DNA of 64,000 bases, taken from Amycolatopsis benzoatilytica AK 16/65 (lineage in GTDB: Bacteria; Actinomycetota; Actinomycetes; Mycobacteriales; Pseudonocardiaceae). The notes below the pieces were generated by a model. That model was not told where the DNA came from and searched no databases. It saw nothing but the letters and a program-made list of their open reading frames with translations. Each line of letters begins with the position of its first letter. Within the stretch, counting starts at the first letter, position 1. The stretch is taken from the NCBI RefSeq assembly GCF_000383915.1, contig NZ_KB912942.1, forward strand, positions 3,717,795-3,781,794, read 5' to 3'. A program made the position numbers and the translations under genes. This document shows, one piece after another, positions 53,213 to 61,916 of this stretch.

Positions 53213-54064
53213 TCAGCCGGCTTCGGCGCGCGGGCCGAACGAGTAGCCCTGGCCGCTGCCGCCGGTCGAGGACTGGTTCGAGCCGGACGACGCGGAGGCC
53301 GGGGCCGCCGAGCCGCGGTCGTCGAGTTCGCGCAGCTGGGACTCGAGGAAACCGCGCAGCCGGGTGCGGTACTCCCGCTCGATCGTGCGGAGCTCTTCGA
53401 TCTTCTTGCCCAGAGCGCCCTTCTCGGCGTTCAGGTTGTTCATCGTCTCGGTGTACTTGCGCTGCGACTCGCGTTCCATCGTGGTCGCCTTGTCGCGCGC
53501 CTGGCGCTCCAGCGTCTCGGCACGCGTGCGCGCGTCGTTCAGCATGGTCTCGGCACGAGTACGCGCCTCGTTGACCATCGAGTCGGACTTCGCCCGGGCG
53601 TCGGACAGCAGCTGCTCGGACTTGGTCCGCGCCTCCGCCAGCATGCCGTCGGACTCGGTCTTGGCCTCGGCGGTGAGCCGGTCGGCCATCTCCTGCGCCA
53701 GGCCGAGCACCTTGGCCGCCTGGACGTTCGGCTCGCCGGCGTCCGGGACCATCGAGTGCGCCTGGGTCTGCTCCATCGCCGAGGCGGGAGGCGGGACCGG
53801 CGCGAGCCGACGCGACGGCTCCGGGTCCCGTGCCGGCGGCGGGCCGGCGACCTTCGCGTTCTCGAGCTCCGAGCGGGTCGACTCCAGCTCGCGGTCGAGC
53901 TGCTCGACCTGCTGGCGCAGCTCGTTGTTGTCCTCGATCAACCGGGCAAGCTCGGTCTCCACCAGGTCGAGGAACGCGTCCACCTCGTCCTCGTTGTAGC
54001 CCCTCTTGCCGATGGGCGGCTTGCTGAACGCGACGTTATGCACGTCAGCGGGGGTCAACGACAT
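53213..54064 (-). CDS. divIVA: Polar growth protein DivIVA/Wag31
   Basis: 283 residues. The N-terminal membrane-binding domain is [41 protein letters not shown] Pro-rich linker (about 75-105) follows, then a long coiled coil rich in heptads ([43 protein letters not shown]) and a Gly/Ser tail. It marks negatively curved poles and organises apical wall growth. It follows yggT and closes the ftsZ-side block. Confidence 0.96.
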   Translation of the reverse strand: MSLTPADVHNVAFSKPPIGKRGYNEDEVDAFLDLVETELARLIEDNNELRQQVEQLDRELESTRSELENAKVAGPPPARDPEPSRRLAPVPPPASAMEQTQAHSMVPDAGEPNVQAAKVLGLAQEMADRLTAEAKTESDGMLAEARTKSEQLLSDARAKSDSMVNEARTRAETMLNDARTRAETLERQARDKATTMERESQRKYTETMNNLNAEKGALGKKIEELRTIEREYRTRLRGFLESQLRELDDRGSAAPASASSGSNQSSTGGSGQGYSFGPRAEAG

Positions 54065-54116
54065 CAGATCACCTCACGCACTCCATGGACTGCTGTCAGC
54101 ACCCGGGTTTCCCCGA

Positions 54117-54398
54117 TCACCTGGGCGTCAGTTGCATCGCGAAGAACACAACCAACAGCAGCACCATAATCGACAAGTCCAGTCCTACGCCGCCGATCCG
54201 GACCATCGGAATCATCCGGCGGAACAACCGCACCGGCGGGTCGGTCACTGTGTAGATGGTCTCGAGCGTCACCGCAACCCCTCCGGCGGGACGCCATTCG
54301 CGCGCGAAGGTGCGCACGAGCTCGACCACGATCCGGGCCGTGAGCAGCAGCCAGAAGGCAAACAGCACGTACCAGATCGCAAGCCACACAGCAGTCAC
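54117..54398 (-). CDS. yggT: YggT family membrane protein
   Basis: 93 residues from GTG 54398, fixed by a -10 box seven bases upstream. Two membrane regions: TAVWLAIWYVLFAFWLLLTARIVVELV and ILDLSIMVLLLVVFFAMQL-like (GLDLSIMVLLLVVFFAMQL). The conserved TVTDPPVRLFRRMIP is the family signature. Located between sepF and divIVA as in other actinobacteria; YggT family proteins are linked to division and osmotic fitness, mechanism unknown. Confidence 0.9.
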   Translation of the reverse strand: MTAVWLAIWYVLFAFWLLLTARIVVELVRTFAREWRPAGGVAVTLETIYTVTDPPVRLFRRMIPMVRIGGVGLDLSIMVLLLVVFFAMQLTPR

Positions 54399-54405
54399 GG
54401 GAACC

Positions 54406-54411
54406 ACTCTA
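54406..54411 (-). promoter_or_regulatory. -10 box of leaderless yggT promoter
   Basis: Minus-strand TAGAGT is followed by seven bases and GTG 54398. It indicates a start for yggT separate from the upstream sepF transcript. Confidence 0.55.
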
Positions 54412-54503
54412 GCGGGCGACAGCTCGATAACGCGCATCAAGCCGTCCGCCGGGCCGCATAGTCGACTAAATCACGTCTTGCTGCGCCCAGCGGTCCGATG
54501 TGT

Positions 54504-55076
54504 TCACCCGCGCAGGAACAATCCGCCCTCGGCGATCCGCCTGCGGTCCTCGGCGGTCACGTCGACGTCCGGCGGCGAGAGAAGGAACACCTTGTTGGTG
54601 ACCTTGTCCATCGACCCGCGCACGGCGAACGCCAGCCCCGCCGCGAAGTCCACGATCCGCTTCGCGTCCGCGTTCTCCATCTCGGTGAGGTTGATGATCA
54701 CCGGAATGCCCTCGCGGTAGTGCTCGCCGATGGCGCGCGCCTCGATGTAGCTCGTGGGATGCAGGGTGGTGATCCGGCTCAGCGGGTCCCGCGACGGGGC
54801 GGGGACCGGCTCGGCCACCGGCCGCAGCCGGGCCACCGGCTCCGGCTGCCGGTCGACCGCGAGCGCGCCGTGCGTGGTCGGCTCGGCAGTGACCGAGCGT
54901 GACCGCACTCGCGGGACCGGCTCCTCGTACCCGTCCTCGACGTCGCGGTAGCGCGACCGGGACCGGGCCGGGGGCTGGTCGTAGCCGTCGTCGTAGTCGT
55001 CGTACTCGGCCTCGTAGCCGTCCTCGTCCGCGGGCACCATACCGAAGTAGGCCTTCAGCTTCTGCAGCGCGCTCAT
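54504..55076 (-). CDS. sepF: Cell division protein SepF
   Basis: 190 residues from ATG 55076, after GGGAGAGG. The N-terminal amphipathic helix [19 protein letters not shown] would bind the membrane. An acidic, Tyr/Arg-rich linker (about 25-95) leads to the SepF core: [63 protein letters not shown]. It tethers FtsZ to the membrane in actinobacteria, which lack FtsA. Confidence 0.95.
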   Translation of the reverse strand: MSALQKLKAYFGMVPADEDGYEAEYDDYDDGYDQPPARSRSRYRDVEDGYEEPVPRVRSRSVTAEPTTHGALAVDRQPEPVARLRPVAEPVPAPSRDPLSRITTLHPTSYIEARAIGEHYREGIPVIINLTEMENADAKRIVDFAAGLAFAVRGSMDKVTNKVFLLSPPDVDVTAEDRRRIAEGGLFLRG

Positions 55077-55165
55077 GCCTCTCCCTAGCCCTTGCGACCC
55101 TCGGCGCTCCCGCACCGTTGTGCCCCGCCCGGCCGGACACTAAACGTGACCGGCGGACGGACTCC

Positions 55166-56098
55166 CTACGGCGAGGCTAAACCGCGGCTGCCGAGCAACG
55201 CGGTTCCGACACGCACACACGTCGAGCCGTGCCGGATCGCCTGGTCCAGATCATGGCTCATTCCGGCGGACACTTCAGCCGCTTCCGGGTGCTCCGCCCG
55301 GACTCTTTCCGCAGCCAGGGCCAGCCGGGCAAAAGCCGTGCCCGGGTCTTCCCCCAGAGGGGCCACCGCCATCACGCCACGCAACCGCAACTCCCCCGTG
55401 TGGGTGATGTGCGCGGCGAGGGCGTCGACGTCGTCCAGTGCGGTGCCACCGCGTGCGACGTCCCCGTCGAGGCTCACCTGGACCATCACGTCGAGCGGCC
55501 CGCTGCGCTCCCCTGCTTCGCGGGCGGCGGCGACCGCACGGGCGAGCGCGTCGGCGAGGCGGACGGAGTCGACCGACTGCACCTCGTCCGCCCAGCGGAC
55601 GACCGAGCGGGCTTTGTTCCGCTGCAGCCGCCCGACCATGTGCCAGCGCGGCTTCGCGTCCGGACGGAGCGCGGCGACCTCGGCCGCCTTCGGACCGGCT
55701 TCCTGGTCGCGGTTCTCGGCGAGGTTCAGCAGGCCGAGGTCGGTCAGGAGGGCGGCGTCGCTCGCCGGCCGGGTCTTGGTGACGCCCAGCAGCCGCACTT
55801 CGCCGCGCTCCCGGCCGGCGGCGGCGCAGGCGGCCGCGATGCGTTCTTCGACCTCGGCCAGCGCGGCGGCGAGTTCTTCCCGCCGGACAGCGAGCGCCTC
55901 GGCGGCTTCGTCGCTTTCGCCGTTCGCTTCGCCCCCGGCCCCCGCGTCCGTGAGGGGCCCCTTGCCGGACTTAGATTCCCTCAAGGGGCCCTTCACGGAC
56001 GCTGATTCCGGCAAGGGGCCCTTAACGGACGACATCGTCTGGTCCTCGGCCGATCCACGGCCCGTATCCGCCGCGCCGTCCCCCGGCCGCCCGGTCAC
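55166..56098 (-). CDS. yggS: YggS-type PLP homeostasis protein with repeat-derived N-terminus
   Basis: 310 residues from GTG 56098, overlapping the pgeF stop by 4 bp. The core has the PLP Lys in RLLGVTKTRP, LLNLAENRDQEAGPKA, WHMVGRLQRNKAR and GMSHDLDQAIRHGSTCVRVGTALLG. The family is usually 230-250 residues; here about 70 extra N-terminal residues include SVKGPLPESASVKGPLRES, encoded by palindromic element copy 9 (55950-56030). After the element no ATG, GTG or TTG in frame occurs before the conserved helix REELAAALAEVEERIAAAC. At least part of the repeat is therefore translated. Confidence 0.9.
   Translation of the reverse strand: MTGRPGDGAADTGRGSAEDQTMSSVKGPLPESASVKGPLRESKSGKGPLTDAGAGGEANGESDEAAEALAVRREELAAALAEVEERIAAACAAAGRERGEVRLLGVTKTRPASDAALLTDLGLLNLAENRDQEAGPKAAEVAALRPDAKPRWHMVGRLQRNKARSVVRWADEVQSVDSVRLADALARAVAAAREAGERSGPLDVMVQVSLDGDVARGGTALDDVDALAAHITHTGELRLRGVMAVAPLGEDPGTAFARLALAAERVRAEHPEAAEVSAGMSHDLDQAIRHGSTCVRVGTALLGSRGLASP
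55950..56030. repeat. Palindromic element copy 9, inside yggS, with one extra 30-bp unit
   Basis: A 47-bp GC-rich element (55950-55996) plus a 30-bp unit starting at CACGGAC (55994), the same unit as in the array at 24638. It is the only family member inside a coding region. The added unit is 30 bp, so it keeps the reading frame. Confidence 0.9.
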
Positions 56099-56808
56099 GC
56101 TGTCTCCTCTTCCAGCCAGGTGATTCCCGCGATCCGCCCGGTCGTCCCGTCGCGGCGGAAGCTGAACAGCGTCTTGTCCTCCGCCGTGCAGCGCGGGTCC
56201 GCGCCGACCCGGCCCACGCCGAGGTCCGCCAGCTGCTGCCAGAGCCCGGCACGCAGGTCCAGCCCCGTCGTTCCCTTCCGCGTCTTGCACGAACTCCCCG
56301 GCAGATGCTTCTCGACGTCGGCCGCCATCGCGGCCGGCACCTCGTAGCAGTCGCCGCAGATCGCCGGGCCGAGCAGGGCCTCGACGCGGGCCGGATCGGC
56401 GCCCAGGTCGCGCATCGCCGCCAGCGCGGCCGGCAGCACGCCCACCCGCGCGCCGACCCGGCCGGCGTGCACCGCGGCGATCACTCCGGCTTCCGGATCC
56501 GCCATCAGCACCGGCACGCAGTCCGCGACCAGCACCACCAGCGCGACGCCCGGACGATCGGTCACCAGCGCGTCGGTCGCCTCGGCGGCCGAGGTCTCGC
56601 TGCCGTCCACCACGGTCGCGGTGCGGCCGTGCACCTGCTCCATCCAGGCCAGCCGGTCCTCGGCGAGGCCGAGTTCGGACGCCAGCCGCTTGCGGTTGGC
56701 ATACACGTCTCCCGCGTCGTCGCCGACGTGGTCGCCGAGGTTGAAACTGTCGTACGGCGGCCGGGATGCCCCGCCCGCCCTGGTCGTGACGATTCGTCGT
56801 ACGCGCAC
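56095..56808 (-). CDS. pgeF: Peptidoglycan editing factor PgeF (YfiH/laccase-domain family)
   Basis: 237 residues from GTG 56808; longer open frame upstream is not protein-like. Blocks: FNLGDHVGDDAGDVYANRKRLASELG, WMEQVHGRTATVV, DALVTDRPGVALVVLVADCVPVLMADPEAGVIAAVHAGRVGARVGVLPAAL (His-Cys-His metal site) and GPAICGDCYEVPAAM. The family hydrolyses misincorporated L-Ser in muropeptides in E. coli, and members also act as purine nucleoside phosphorylases. It is coupled to yggS and follows ftsZ, the standard actinobacterial order. Confidence 0.93.
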   Translation of the reverse strand: MRVRRIVTTRAGGASRPPYDSFNLGDHVGDDAGDVYANRKRLASELGLAEDRLAWMEQVHGRTATVVDGSETSAAEATDALVTDRPGVALVVLVADCVPVLMADPEAGVIAAVHAGRVGARVGVLPAALAAMRDLGADPARVEALLGPAICGDCYEVPAAMAADVEKHLPGSSCKTRKGTTGLDLRAGLWQQLADLGVGRVGADPRCTAEDKTLFSFRRDGTTGRIAGITWLEEETA

Positions 56809-56911
56809 CCTGTCATCCTGCCAAAACCCGCACCCGGCGCCCGGCCCGAGCCTCGGGAGTGTTCGTCCCGGTCCTCCCCGGCGCCGACGCTCCCGAGAGC
56901 CGGGCATACGA

Positions 56912-56946
56912 CAGCGGCCGCCCCGAACATGTCGGGACGGCCGCTG
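56912..56946 (-). terminator. ftsZ terminator or attenuator
   Basis: CAGCGGCCGCCCCGA (56912-56926) pairs with TCGGGACGGCCGCTG (56932-56946) with one wobble, loop ACATG. It lies between ftsZ and pgeF, so pgeF probably has readthrough or its own promoter. Confidence 0.75.
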
Positions 56947-56959
56947 CCGAGGTTCCTGC

Positions 56960-58273
56960 TTACCGCCGCATGAACGGCGGGACGTCCACGTCGTCGTCGG
57001 TCGGATCGTCGTGCACCGTGGTCGGCCTGCTGGGCAGGCCGCCGGTCGCCGAGCCGGACCCGATCGGCGAGTAGCCGCGCGAGCCGCCGCCGGGCTGGGG
57101 CAGGCCGCCCGGCGGGGTGCCGGCGCCGGGCTGCGGGAGCCCGGGCTGCGAGGTGCGCGGCGGCGCGACCGGGTAGCCGGAGCTGCCCGCGGGCGGCACC
57201 GGGGTGGCCCCGGTCTGCGGCGGGGACGACTGGCCGGAGCCGCCGACCTGCCCGGCCGACGCGGACGCCGTCCCGTTGCCGCTCTTGCCGCTGAACGCCG
57301 GCGGGTCGAGCTTCTTGTGGGTGGGCGCGCCGGCGTCGAAGCCGGCCGCGATCACCGTCACCCGGACCTCGTCGCCGAGCGAGTCGTCGATGATCGTCCC
57401 GAAGATGATGTTCGCGTCCGGGTGCGCCGATTCCTGCACCAGCGACGCGGCCTCGTTGATCTCGAACAGCCCGAGGTCCGAGCCGCCCGCGATGGACAGC
57501 AGCGCGCCGTGCGCCCCGTCCATCGACGCTTCCAGCAGCGGCGAGTTGATCGCCTTCTCCGCGGCCTGGATCGCCCGGCCCTCGCCGCGCGCCGAGCCGA
57601 TGCCCATCAGCGCGGAGCCCGCGCCGGACATGACGCTCTTGACGTCGGCGAAGTCCAGGTTGATCAGGCCCGGGGTGGTGATCAGGTCGGTGATGCCCTG
57701 GACACCGGACAGCAGCACCTCGTCGGCGGAGCGGAACGCGTCCATCAGGGACACGCCGATGTCGCCGAGCTGCAGCAGCCGGTCGTTCGGGATGACGATC
57801 AGCGTGTCGCACTCGTTGCGCAGCGCCTGGATGCCTTCCTCGGCCTGCTTGCCGCGGCGCTTGCCCTCGAAGGTGAACGGGCGGGTCACCACGCCGATGG
57901 TGAGCGCGCCGAGCTTGCGGGCGATCTGCGCGACGACCGGCGCGCCGCCGGTGCCGGTGCCGCCGCCCTCGCCCGCGGTCACGAACACCATGTCGGCGCC
58001 CTTGATGACCTCTTCGATCTCTTCCCGGTGGTCCTCGGCCGCCTTCTGCCCCACCTCGGGGGCGGCGCCGGCGCCGAGGCCGCGGGTCAGTTCCCGGCCG
58101 ATGTCGAGCTTGACGTCGGCGTCGGACATGAGCAATGCCTGCGCGTCGGTGTTCACCGCGATGAACTCGACACCTTTGAGGCCGACCTCGATCATCCGGT
58201 TCACGGCGTTCACGCCGCCGCCGCCGATGCCGACGACCTTGATCACCGCAAGGTAGTTGTGCGGGGGCGTCAT
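56960..58273 (-). CDS. ftsZ: Cell division protein FtsZ
   Basis: 437 residues from ATG 58273, with AGGAAGG upstream. The GTPase domain opens [24 protein letters not shown]; the tubulin signature is [23 protein letters not shown]7 loop: [25 protein letters not shown] long Gly/Pro/Ser linker (about 325-420) ends in [12 protein letters not shown], the conserved tail that binds SepF and FtsW. It forms the septal ring. Confidence 0.98.
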   Translation of the reverse strand: MTPPHNYLAVIKVVGIGGGGVNAVNRMIEVGLKGVEFIAVNTDAQALLMSDADVKLDIGRELTRGLGAGAAPEVGQKAAEDHREEIEEVIKGADMVFVTAGEGGGTGTGGAPVVAQIARKLGALTIGVVTRPFTFEGKRRGKQAEEGIQALRNECDTLIVIPNDRLLQLGDIGVSLMDAFRSADEVLLSGVQGITDLITTPGLINLDFADVKSVMSGAGSALMGIGSARGEGRAIQAAEKAINSPLLEASMDGAHGALLSIAGGSDLGLFEINEAASLVQESAHPDANIIFGTIIDDSLGDEVRVTVIAAGFDAGAPTHKKLDPPAFSGKSGNGTASASAGQVGGSGQSSPPQTGATPVPPAGSSGYPVAPPRTSQPGLPQPGAGTPPGGLPQPGGGSRGYSPIGSGSATGGLPSRPTTVHDDPTDDDVDVPPFMRR

Positions 58274-58502
58274 CGGGTCCGCCTTCCTGATCGTGATGTG
58301 CACATGCCGCCCGCCGGGGCCGGAAACCCTCAACCTCAACCCGAGAGTGAGAGTTATGTCAACCACCGGCGTCAAGGCAGGACGGTAGGCGCCGCGCAAG
58401 CTCTAATCCAGTAGCCACGCCGTGCTGCGGCAAAGGTGTTTTGCCACAAGGCGAACCCGCGTGCAAGGCCGGCACCCGCCGCCAGGCCCGTCGTGGGGTC
58501 TG
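58274..58502 (-). promoter_or_regulatory. ftsZ upstream region, no ftsQ
   Basis: Minus strand TTGACATAACTC (58362-58351) is an element conserved before actinobacterial ftsZ genes, with TTGACG a little upstream (58375-58370). Repeats of CTCAACC mark the leader. Normally ftsQ ends just here. Instead the spacer runs to rskA, transcribed in the same direction. A short in-frame tail [12 protein letters not shown] stopping at 58372 could be the end of a lost ftsQ or chance. Confidence 0.5.
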
Positions 58503-59270
58503 CTATGCGGGCACCGACGCGATCAGCACGACGTCCTTCGACGGCTTGCCGGTCGGCGATCCGCCGGCCTGCTCCACGCTCACCGCGAACTGCTGCGCAC
58601 CAGCCAATCCGTCCGCCACGACCAGCGAACCCGAGGGCCCGCCAGGCAGCAGCCCGGCCGGTCGCGGGGCGAGTTCGGGACCCATCAGCCAGGCTTCGTA
58701 GACCTGTCCGGCCGGCACCGGCGGCAGCCCCGACTGCAGGAACATCACGCGGTCGAGCTGGTGCGACACCATCACCGTGCCGCCGCCCCCGTGCGGCGCC
58801 GCGACGTGGACGGTCTGCGCGTCCGGCGCGGCGAGCAGTTCCGCCACCGGCAGGTACCGGTTGCGCGCGTCGTCCAATTGGGACTGTGCGCTGTGCAGCT
58901 GGCTGCTGGTGTTCAGCGCGACGGCGCCGAACACGCCGGCGAGCGCGAGCCCGATCACCGCGGCGGCCGCCGCGAACAGCATCGGCCAGCGACGCGGGCC
59001 GCGGGTCCGCTCCTCCGGTTCGGCCTGCCCGGTCCGCGGCGGCAGCTGGGGCGTGGTCCGCATTTCCGCGAGCACCCGGTCCTTGAATCCGGACGGCGGC
59101 TGCTCGTCCATCGCCGCGCCGAGCCGGGCGGCGGTCTCGCGCAGCTCCCGCACTTCCTGCGCGCAGGCTTCGCATTGTTCGAGATGGCGGCGGAACTGCG
59201 CGGCTTCGGTCTCCGACACCGCGTCGAGCGCATAGGCACCCGCCAAGGTGTGCATCTCCGGACTGGTCAC
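58503..59270 (-). CDS. rskA: Anti-sigma-K factor RskA
   Basis: 255 residues. The cytoplasmic zinc-finger-like anti-sigma domain has HTLAGAYALDAVSETEAAQFRRHLEQCEACAQEVRELRE with H-x3-C-x2-C. One membrane helix (about 98-118) follows. The outer C-terminal part ends VYEAWLMGPELAPRPAGLL and the GSLVVADGLAGAQQFAVSVEQAGGS block, typical of RskA_C. GTG 59270 overlaps the sigK stop by 4 bp. It would hold SigK at the membrane until regulated proteolysis releases it. Confidence 0.93.
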   Translation of the reverse strand: MTSPEMHTLAGAYALDAVSETEAAQFRRHLEQCEACAQEVRELRETAARLGAAMDEQPPSGFKDRVLAEMRTTPQLPPRTGQAEPEERTRGPRRWPMLFAAAAAVIGLALAGVFGAVALNTSSQLHSAQSQLDDARNRYLPVAELLAAPDAQTVHVAAPHGGGGTVMVSHQLDRVMFLQSGLPPVPAGQVYEAWLMGPELAPRPAGLLPGGPSGSLVVADGLAGAQQFAVSVEQAGGSPTGKPSKDVVLIASVPA

Positions 59271-59857
59271 GCCGTCACCCCCAAGCAGTCGCGCAATCGG
59301 ATCAGCCCGTCACGCAGTCTGGTTTTGACCGTTCCCTGCGGGGTCTCCAGCACGTCGGCGACCTCGCGATAGGTGTAGCCCTGGTAGTACGCCAGCAGAA
59401 CGGATTCCCGCTGCAATTCGGTGAGCGCCTTCAGGCAGCGGCGCACCGCCGAGCGCTCCAGACGGGTCGCGACCGATTCGGCGACCTCGTCGAACGGACG
59501 GCCGCGCGCGGCTTCGAAGGTGGCTTTTTGCTCTCGTTCGGTGCTCGCCCGCGCGGACCGCACCCGGTCCACCGCCCGCCGGTGCGCCAGCGTCATGGCC
59601 CAGTTCAGGACGCTGCCCTTCTCCGCGGAGTAGCGCGTGGCGGTCTTCCACAGTTCCACGAGCACTTCCTGCGCGACCTCCTCGGACTGCGCGGGATCCC
59701 GCACGATGCGGCGGACCAGTCCGTAGACCGGGCCGGCGAGCTGGTCGTAGAGCCGCTCGAAAGCCCGCTCGTCGCCCTTGGCGACCAACGCCATCAAGTC
59801 CTCGGCCCCGGCCGGCACCGCGGCGAGCGGTTGGCTCTCGCGAGCGTTCTCATCCAT
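59267..59857 (-). CDS. sigK: ECF sigma factor SigK
   Basis: 196 residues. Region 2 is FERLYDQLAGPVYGLVRRIVRDPAQSEEVAQEVLVELWKTATRY...NWAMTLAHRRAVDRVRSARA. Region 4 is LKALTELQRESVLLAYYQGYTYREVADVLETPQGTVKTRLRDGLIRLRD. Size, the RskA partner and the lipid-gene neighbours match SigK of M. tuberculosis. ATG 59857 lies 8 bp inside the DUF1365 gene, so it is coupled to that gene. A SigK-like promoter drives the whole operon, giving positive autoregulation. Confidence 0.93.
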   Translation of the reverse strand: MDENARESQPLAAVPAGAEDLMALVAKGDERAFERLYDQLAGPVYGLVRRIVRDPAQSEEVAQEVLVELWKTATRYSAEKGSVLNWAMTLAHRRAVDRVRSARASTEREQKATFEAARGRPFDEVAESVATRLERSAVRRCLKALTELQRESVLLAYYQGYTYREVADVLETPQGTVKTRLRDGLIRLRDCLGVTA

Positions 59858-60572
59858 GGCAGGCTCCCGTGTCGAACGCGGTCCGGGCGGTGATCGGCGC
59901 GCGGCGGCGCCACAGGGCGAGACCGTGCCGGCGGATCAGCGCGGACACCCGCTGCGGCTGCAACGGCCGGCCCAGCAGGTACCGCGCGAGGGTGCGCGGT
60001 CCGATCGGACGGCGGACTCCCCGCAGCGTAGCGGTCAGCGCCGGCTCGCCGTCGTGGTGCAGGACGACGGTCAGCGCCAGCAGTGCGTCCGGGCGCGGCA
60101 GATGCATCCGGTACTCCCCGGTCATCGGCTGGAACGGCGACACGTAGAACTCCTTGTCCGCCCGCAGCTCCTCGCCGGGACGGAGCAGGTAGGCGTGCCT
60201 GCCCCGGTAGGTGTTGTGCACCTCGGCCACGACACAGGCGAGCTCGCCGTCCGGCGTGTGGCACCAGTAGACGGTGATCGGGTTGAACACGTACCCCAGT
60301 GCCCGCGCGGACGCGAGCATCACGACCGGCCCGCCTCGCAGATCCACTCCATGGCGCGCCAGCCAGCGGTCCAGCTTGGACCGGATGTCGCCCGGCTCGT
60401 CTCGGGCGAAGTGATCGCGCCCGTCGAACCGGGCGAACGGGCGGAGCCAGCGCGGGAGCTGCGGCAGGTCGTCGAGATCGGCCAGCCACAGGTACATGCG
60501 GTGCGCGAAGGAGTAGCGCGGACCGGCGCGGCGGACGTGCGCGACGGTGGCGTCGTAGAGGGCAGCCGTCAC
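59850..60572 (-). CDS. DUF1365 family protein
   Basis: 240 residues. Family phrases: ALYDATVAHVRRAGPRYSFAHRMYLWLADLDDLP, GPVVMLASARALGYVFNPITVYWCHTPDGELACVVAEVHNTYRGRHAYLLRP and KEFYVSPFQPMTGEYRMHLPRP. It corresponds to Rv0448c. It overlaps the FAD enzyme stop by 4 bp and sigK by 8 bp. In many bacteria DUF1365, an FAD oxidoreductase, CFA synthase and an ECF sigma factor travel together; a role in making or moving modified fatty acids is inferred. Confidence 0.93.
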   Translation of the reverse strand: MTAALYDATVAHVRRAGPRYSFAHRMYLWLADLDDLPQLPRWLRPFARFDGRDHFARDEPGDIRSKLDRWLARHGVDLRGGPVVMLASARALGYVFNPITVYWCHTPDGELACVVAEVHNTYRGRHAYLLRPGEELRADKEFYVSPFQPMTGEYRMHLPRPDALLALTVVLHHDGEPALTATLRGVRRPIGPRTLARYLLGRPLQPQRVSALIRRHGLALWRRRAPITARTAFDTGACHG

Positions 60573-61834
60573 CAGCTCACCCCGAAACTGGCCGCCGCGC
60601 GGACGCCCGAGGAGCAGCCGTCCTCGTGGAACCCCCAGCCTTGGTACGCGCCGGCGTAGGCGAGCGTGCCGTCGTTCAGCTCCGGCAGCCGACGTTGCGC
60701 GGCAACGGATTCCGGCGTGTAGACCGGGTGCTCGTAGGACATCTTCGCCACCGCCGAACGGGGCTGCTCGCCCGGGTTCAGGGTGACCGCGTAGGTGGTC
60801 GTCTCCTCCAGCCCCATCAGTCGGTTCAGGTCGTAGGTGACCTGGACGGCGTTCAGATCCGCGCCGCAGGAGGGCGTCCGGTAGTTCCACGACGCCCGCG
60901 CGGCAGGAACGGTGGGCAGCACGGCGGGATCGGTGTGCAGCCAAGCTTCGTTGCGGGAGTACCTGAACGCGCCGAGCAGTTCCCGCTCGGCCGCGGTGGG
61001 ATCGGCCAGCAGCCGCAGCGCCTGGTCCGCGTGCGTCGCGACCACCACGCGGTCGACGCGGTGCGGAGTGTCCGCGTCGTCGCGCACCTCGACGCCGTGG
61101 GCGGTCCGTCGCACCGCGCGTACCGGGGTGGACAGGTGGACGGCCGTCAGCTGCTTCGCCGCCCGCTCGACGTACTCCCGCGAGCCGCCGACGACCGTCC
61201 GCCAGGTCGGCGAATTCCCGACGGTGAGCATGCCGTGGTTGCGAAGGAACTCGAACAGGTACCGCGCCGGGTACCGCTTGGTGTCGGCACGGTCGGCCGA
61301 CCACACGGTGGAAACCAGCGGCAACACGAAATGGTCGACGAAGTACTGCGAGTACCCGCCGATCGCCAGGAACGCACCGAGCGGGACGTCGCCGGCGTCC
61401 GGCCGGTCCAGCAGCCGCGCGGCGTGCCGGTGAAAGCGTTTCACCTCGGCCAGCATCATCAGGTAGCGGGCCGACCCGGCGTTGCGCCGTTGCGCGAACA
61501 GACCGGACAGCCCCTTCGCCCCGGCGTACTGCAGGCCGCAGCCGTCGCAGCGGATGCTCATCGACATTTCGGTGGCGCGGGTGCGGACGCCGAGCTCGTC
61601 GAACAGCCGGATGAGCGTCGGGTAGGTGCGCTCGTTGTGGACGATGAACCCGGAGTCCACGCCGACCGTTCCGCCGTGCGCGCTGGGCACGTCGTGAGTG
61701 TGGGCATGTCCGCCGAGCCGGTCGTCGGCCTCGAACAGCAGAACCTCATGGCGGCGCTGCAGGAGGTACGCGGCGGTGAGGCCGGCGACCCCGCTGCCGA
61801 TGACAGCGATGCGTTGTCCCGTGGTGTGGTGCAC
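60569..61834 (-). CDS. NAD(P)/FAD-binding amine-oxidase-like oxidoreductase
   Basis: 421 residues from GTG 61834, placed seven bases after the SigK -10. The FAD motif is RIAVIGSGVAGLTAAYLLQRRHEVLLFEADDRLGGHAHT. C-terminal AGAYQGWGFHEDGCSSGVRAA is conserved in the branch linked to CFA synthases (Rv0449c type). Two Cys (CDGCGLQYAG, about 93) are family-typical. It probably oxidises or reduces a lipid intermediate of the methyltransferase, but the reaction is not proven. Confidence 0.9.
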   Translation of the reverse strand: MHHTTGQRIAVIGSGVAGLTAAYLLQRRHEVLLFEADDRLGGHAHTHDVPSAHGGTVGVDSGFIVHNERTYPTLIRLFDELGVRTRATEMSMSIRCDGCGLQYAGAKGLSGLFAQRRNAGSARYLMMLAEVKRFHRHAARLLDRPDAGDVPLGAFLAIGGYSQYFVDHFVLPLVSTVWSADRADTKRYPARYLFEFLRNHGMLTVGNSPTWRTVVGGSREYVERAAKQLTAVHLSTPVRAVRRTAHGVEVRDDADTPHRVDRVVVATHADQALRLLADPTAAERELLGAFRYSRNEAWLHTDPAVLPTVPAARASWNYRTPSCGADLNAVQVTYDLNRLMGLEETTTYAVTLNPGEQPRSAVAKMSYEHPVYTPESVAAQRRLPELNDGTLAYAGAYQGWGFHEDGCSSGVRAAASFGVSW

Positions 61835-61841
61835 GACGGGG

Positions 61842-61868
61842 ATTCGGCGCCGGTCCCGCCGCGGATGG
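61842..61868 (-). promoter_or_regulatory. SigK-type promoter, minus strand
   Basis: Minus-strand CCATCC (61868-61863), 15 bases, CCGAAT (61847-61842), then seven bases to GTG 61834. CCATCC and CCGAAT match the mycobacterial SigK -35 and -10 as I recall them; the spacer there is slightly longer. Confidence 0.75.
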
Positions 61869-61882
61869 GTCCGGGTTCGCAC

Positions 61883-61909
61883 CAATCCGCGCGCGCACCG
61901 GCGCCGAAG
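61883..61909 (+). promoter_or_regulatory. SigK-type promoter, plus strand
   Basis: CAATCC (61883-61888), 15 bases, CCGAAG (61904-61909), then seven bases to ATG 61917. Each box differs by one base from the divergent promoter, and all spacings are the same. Confidence 0.65.
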
Positions 61910-61916
61910 TCCGGGC

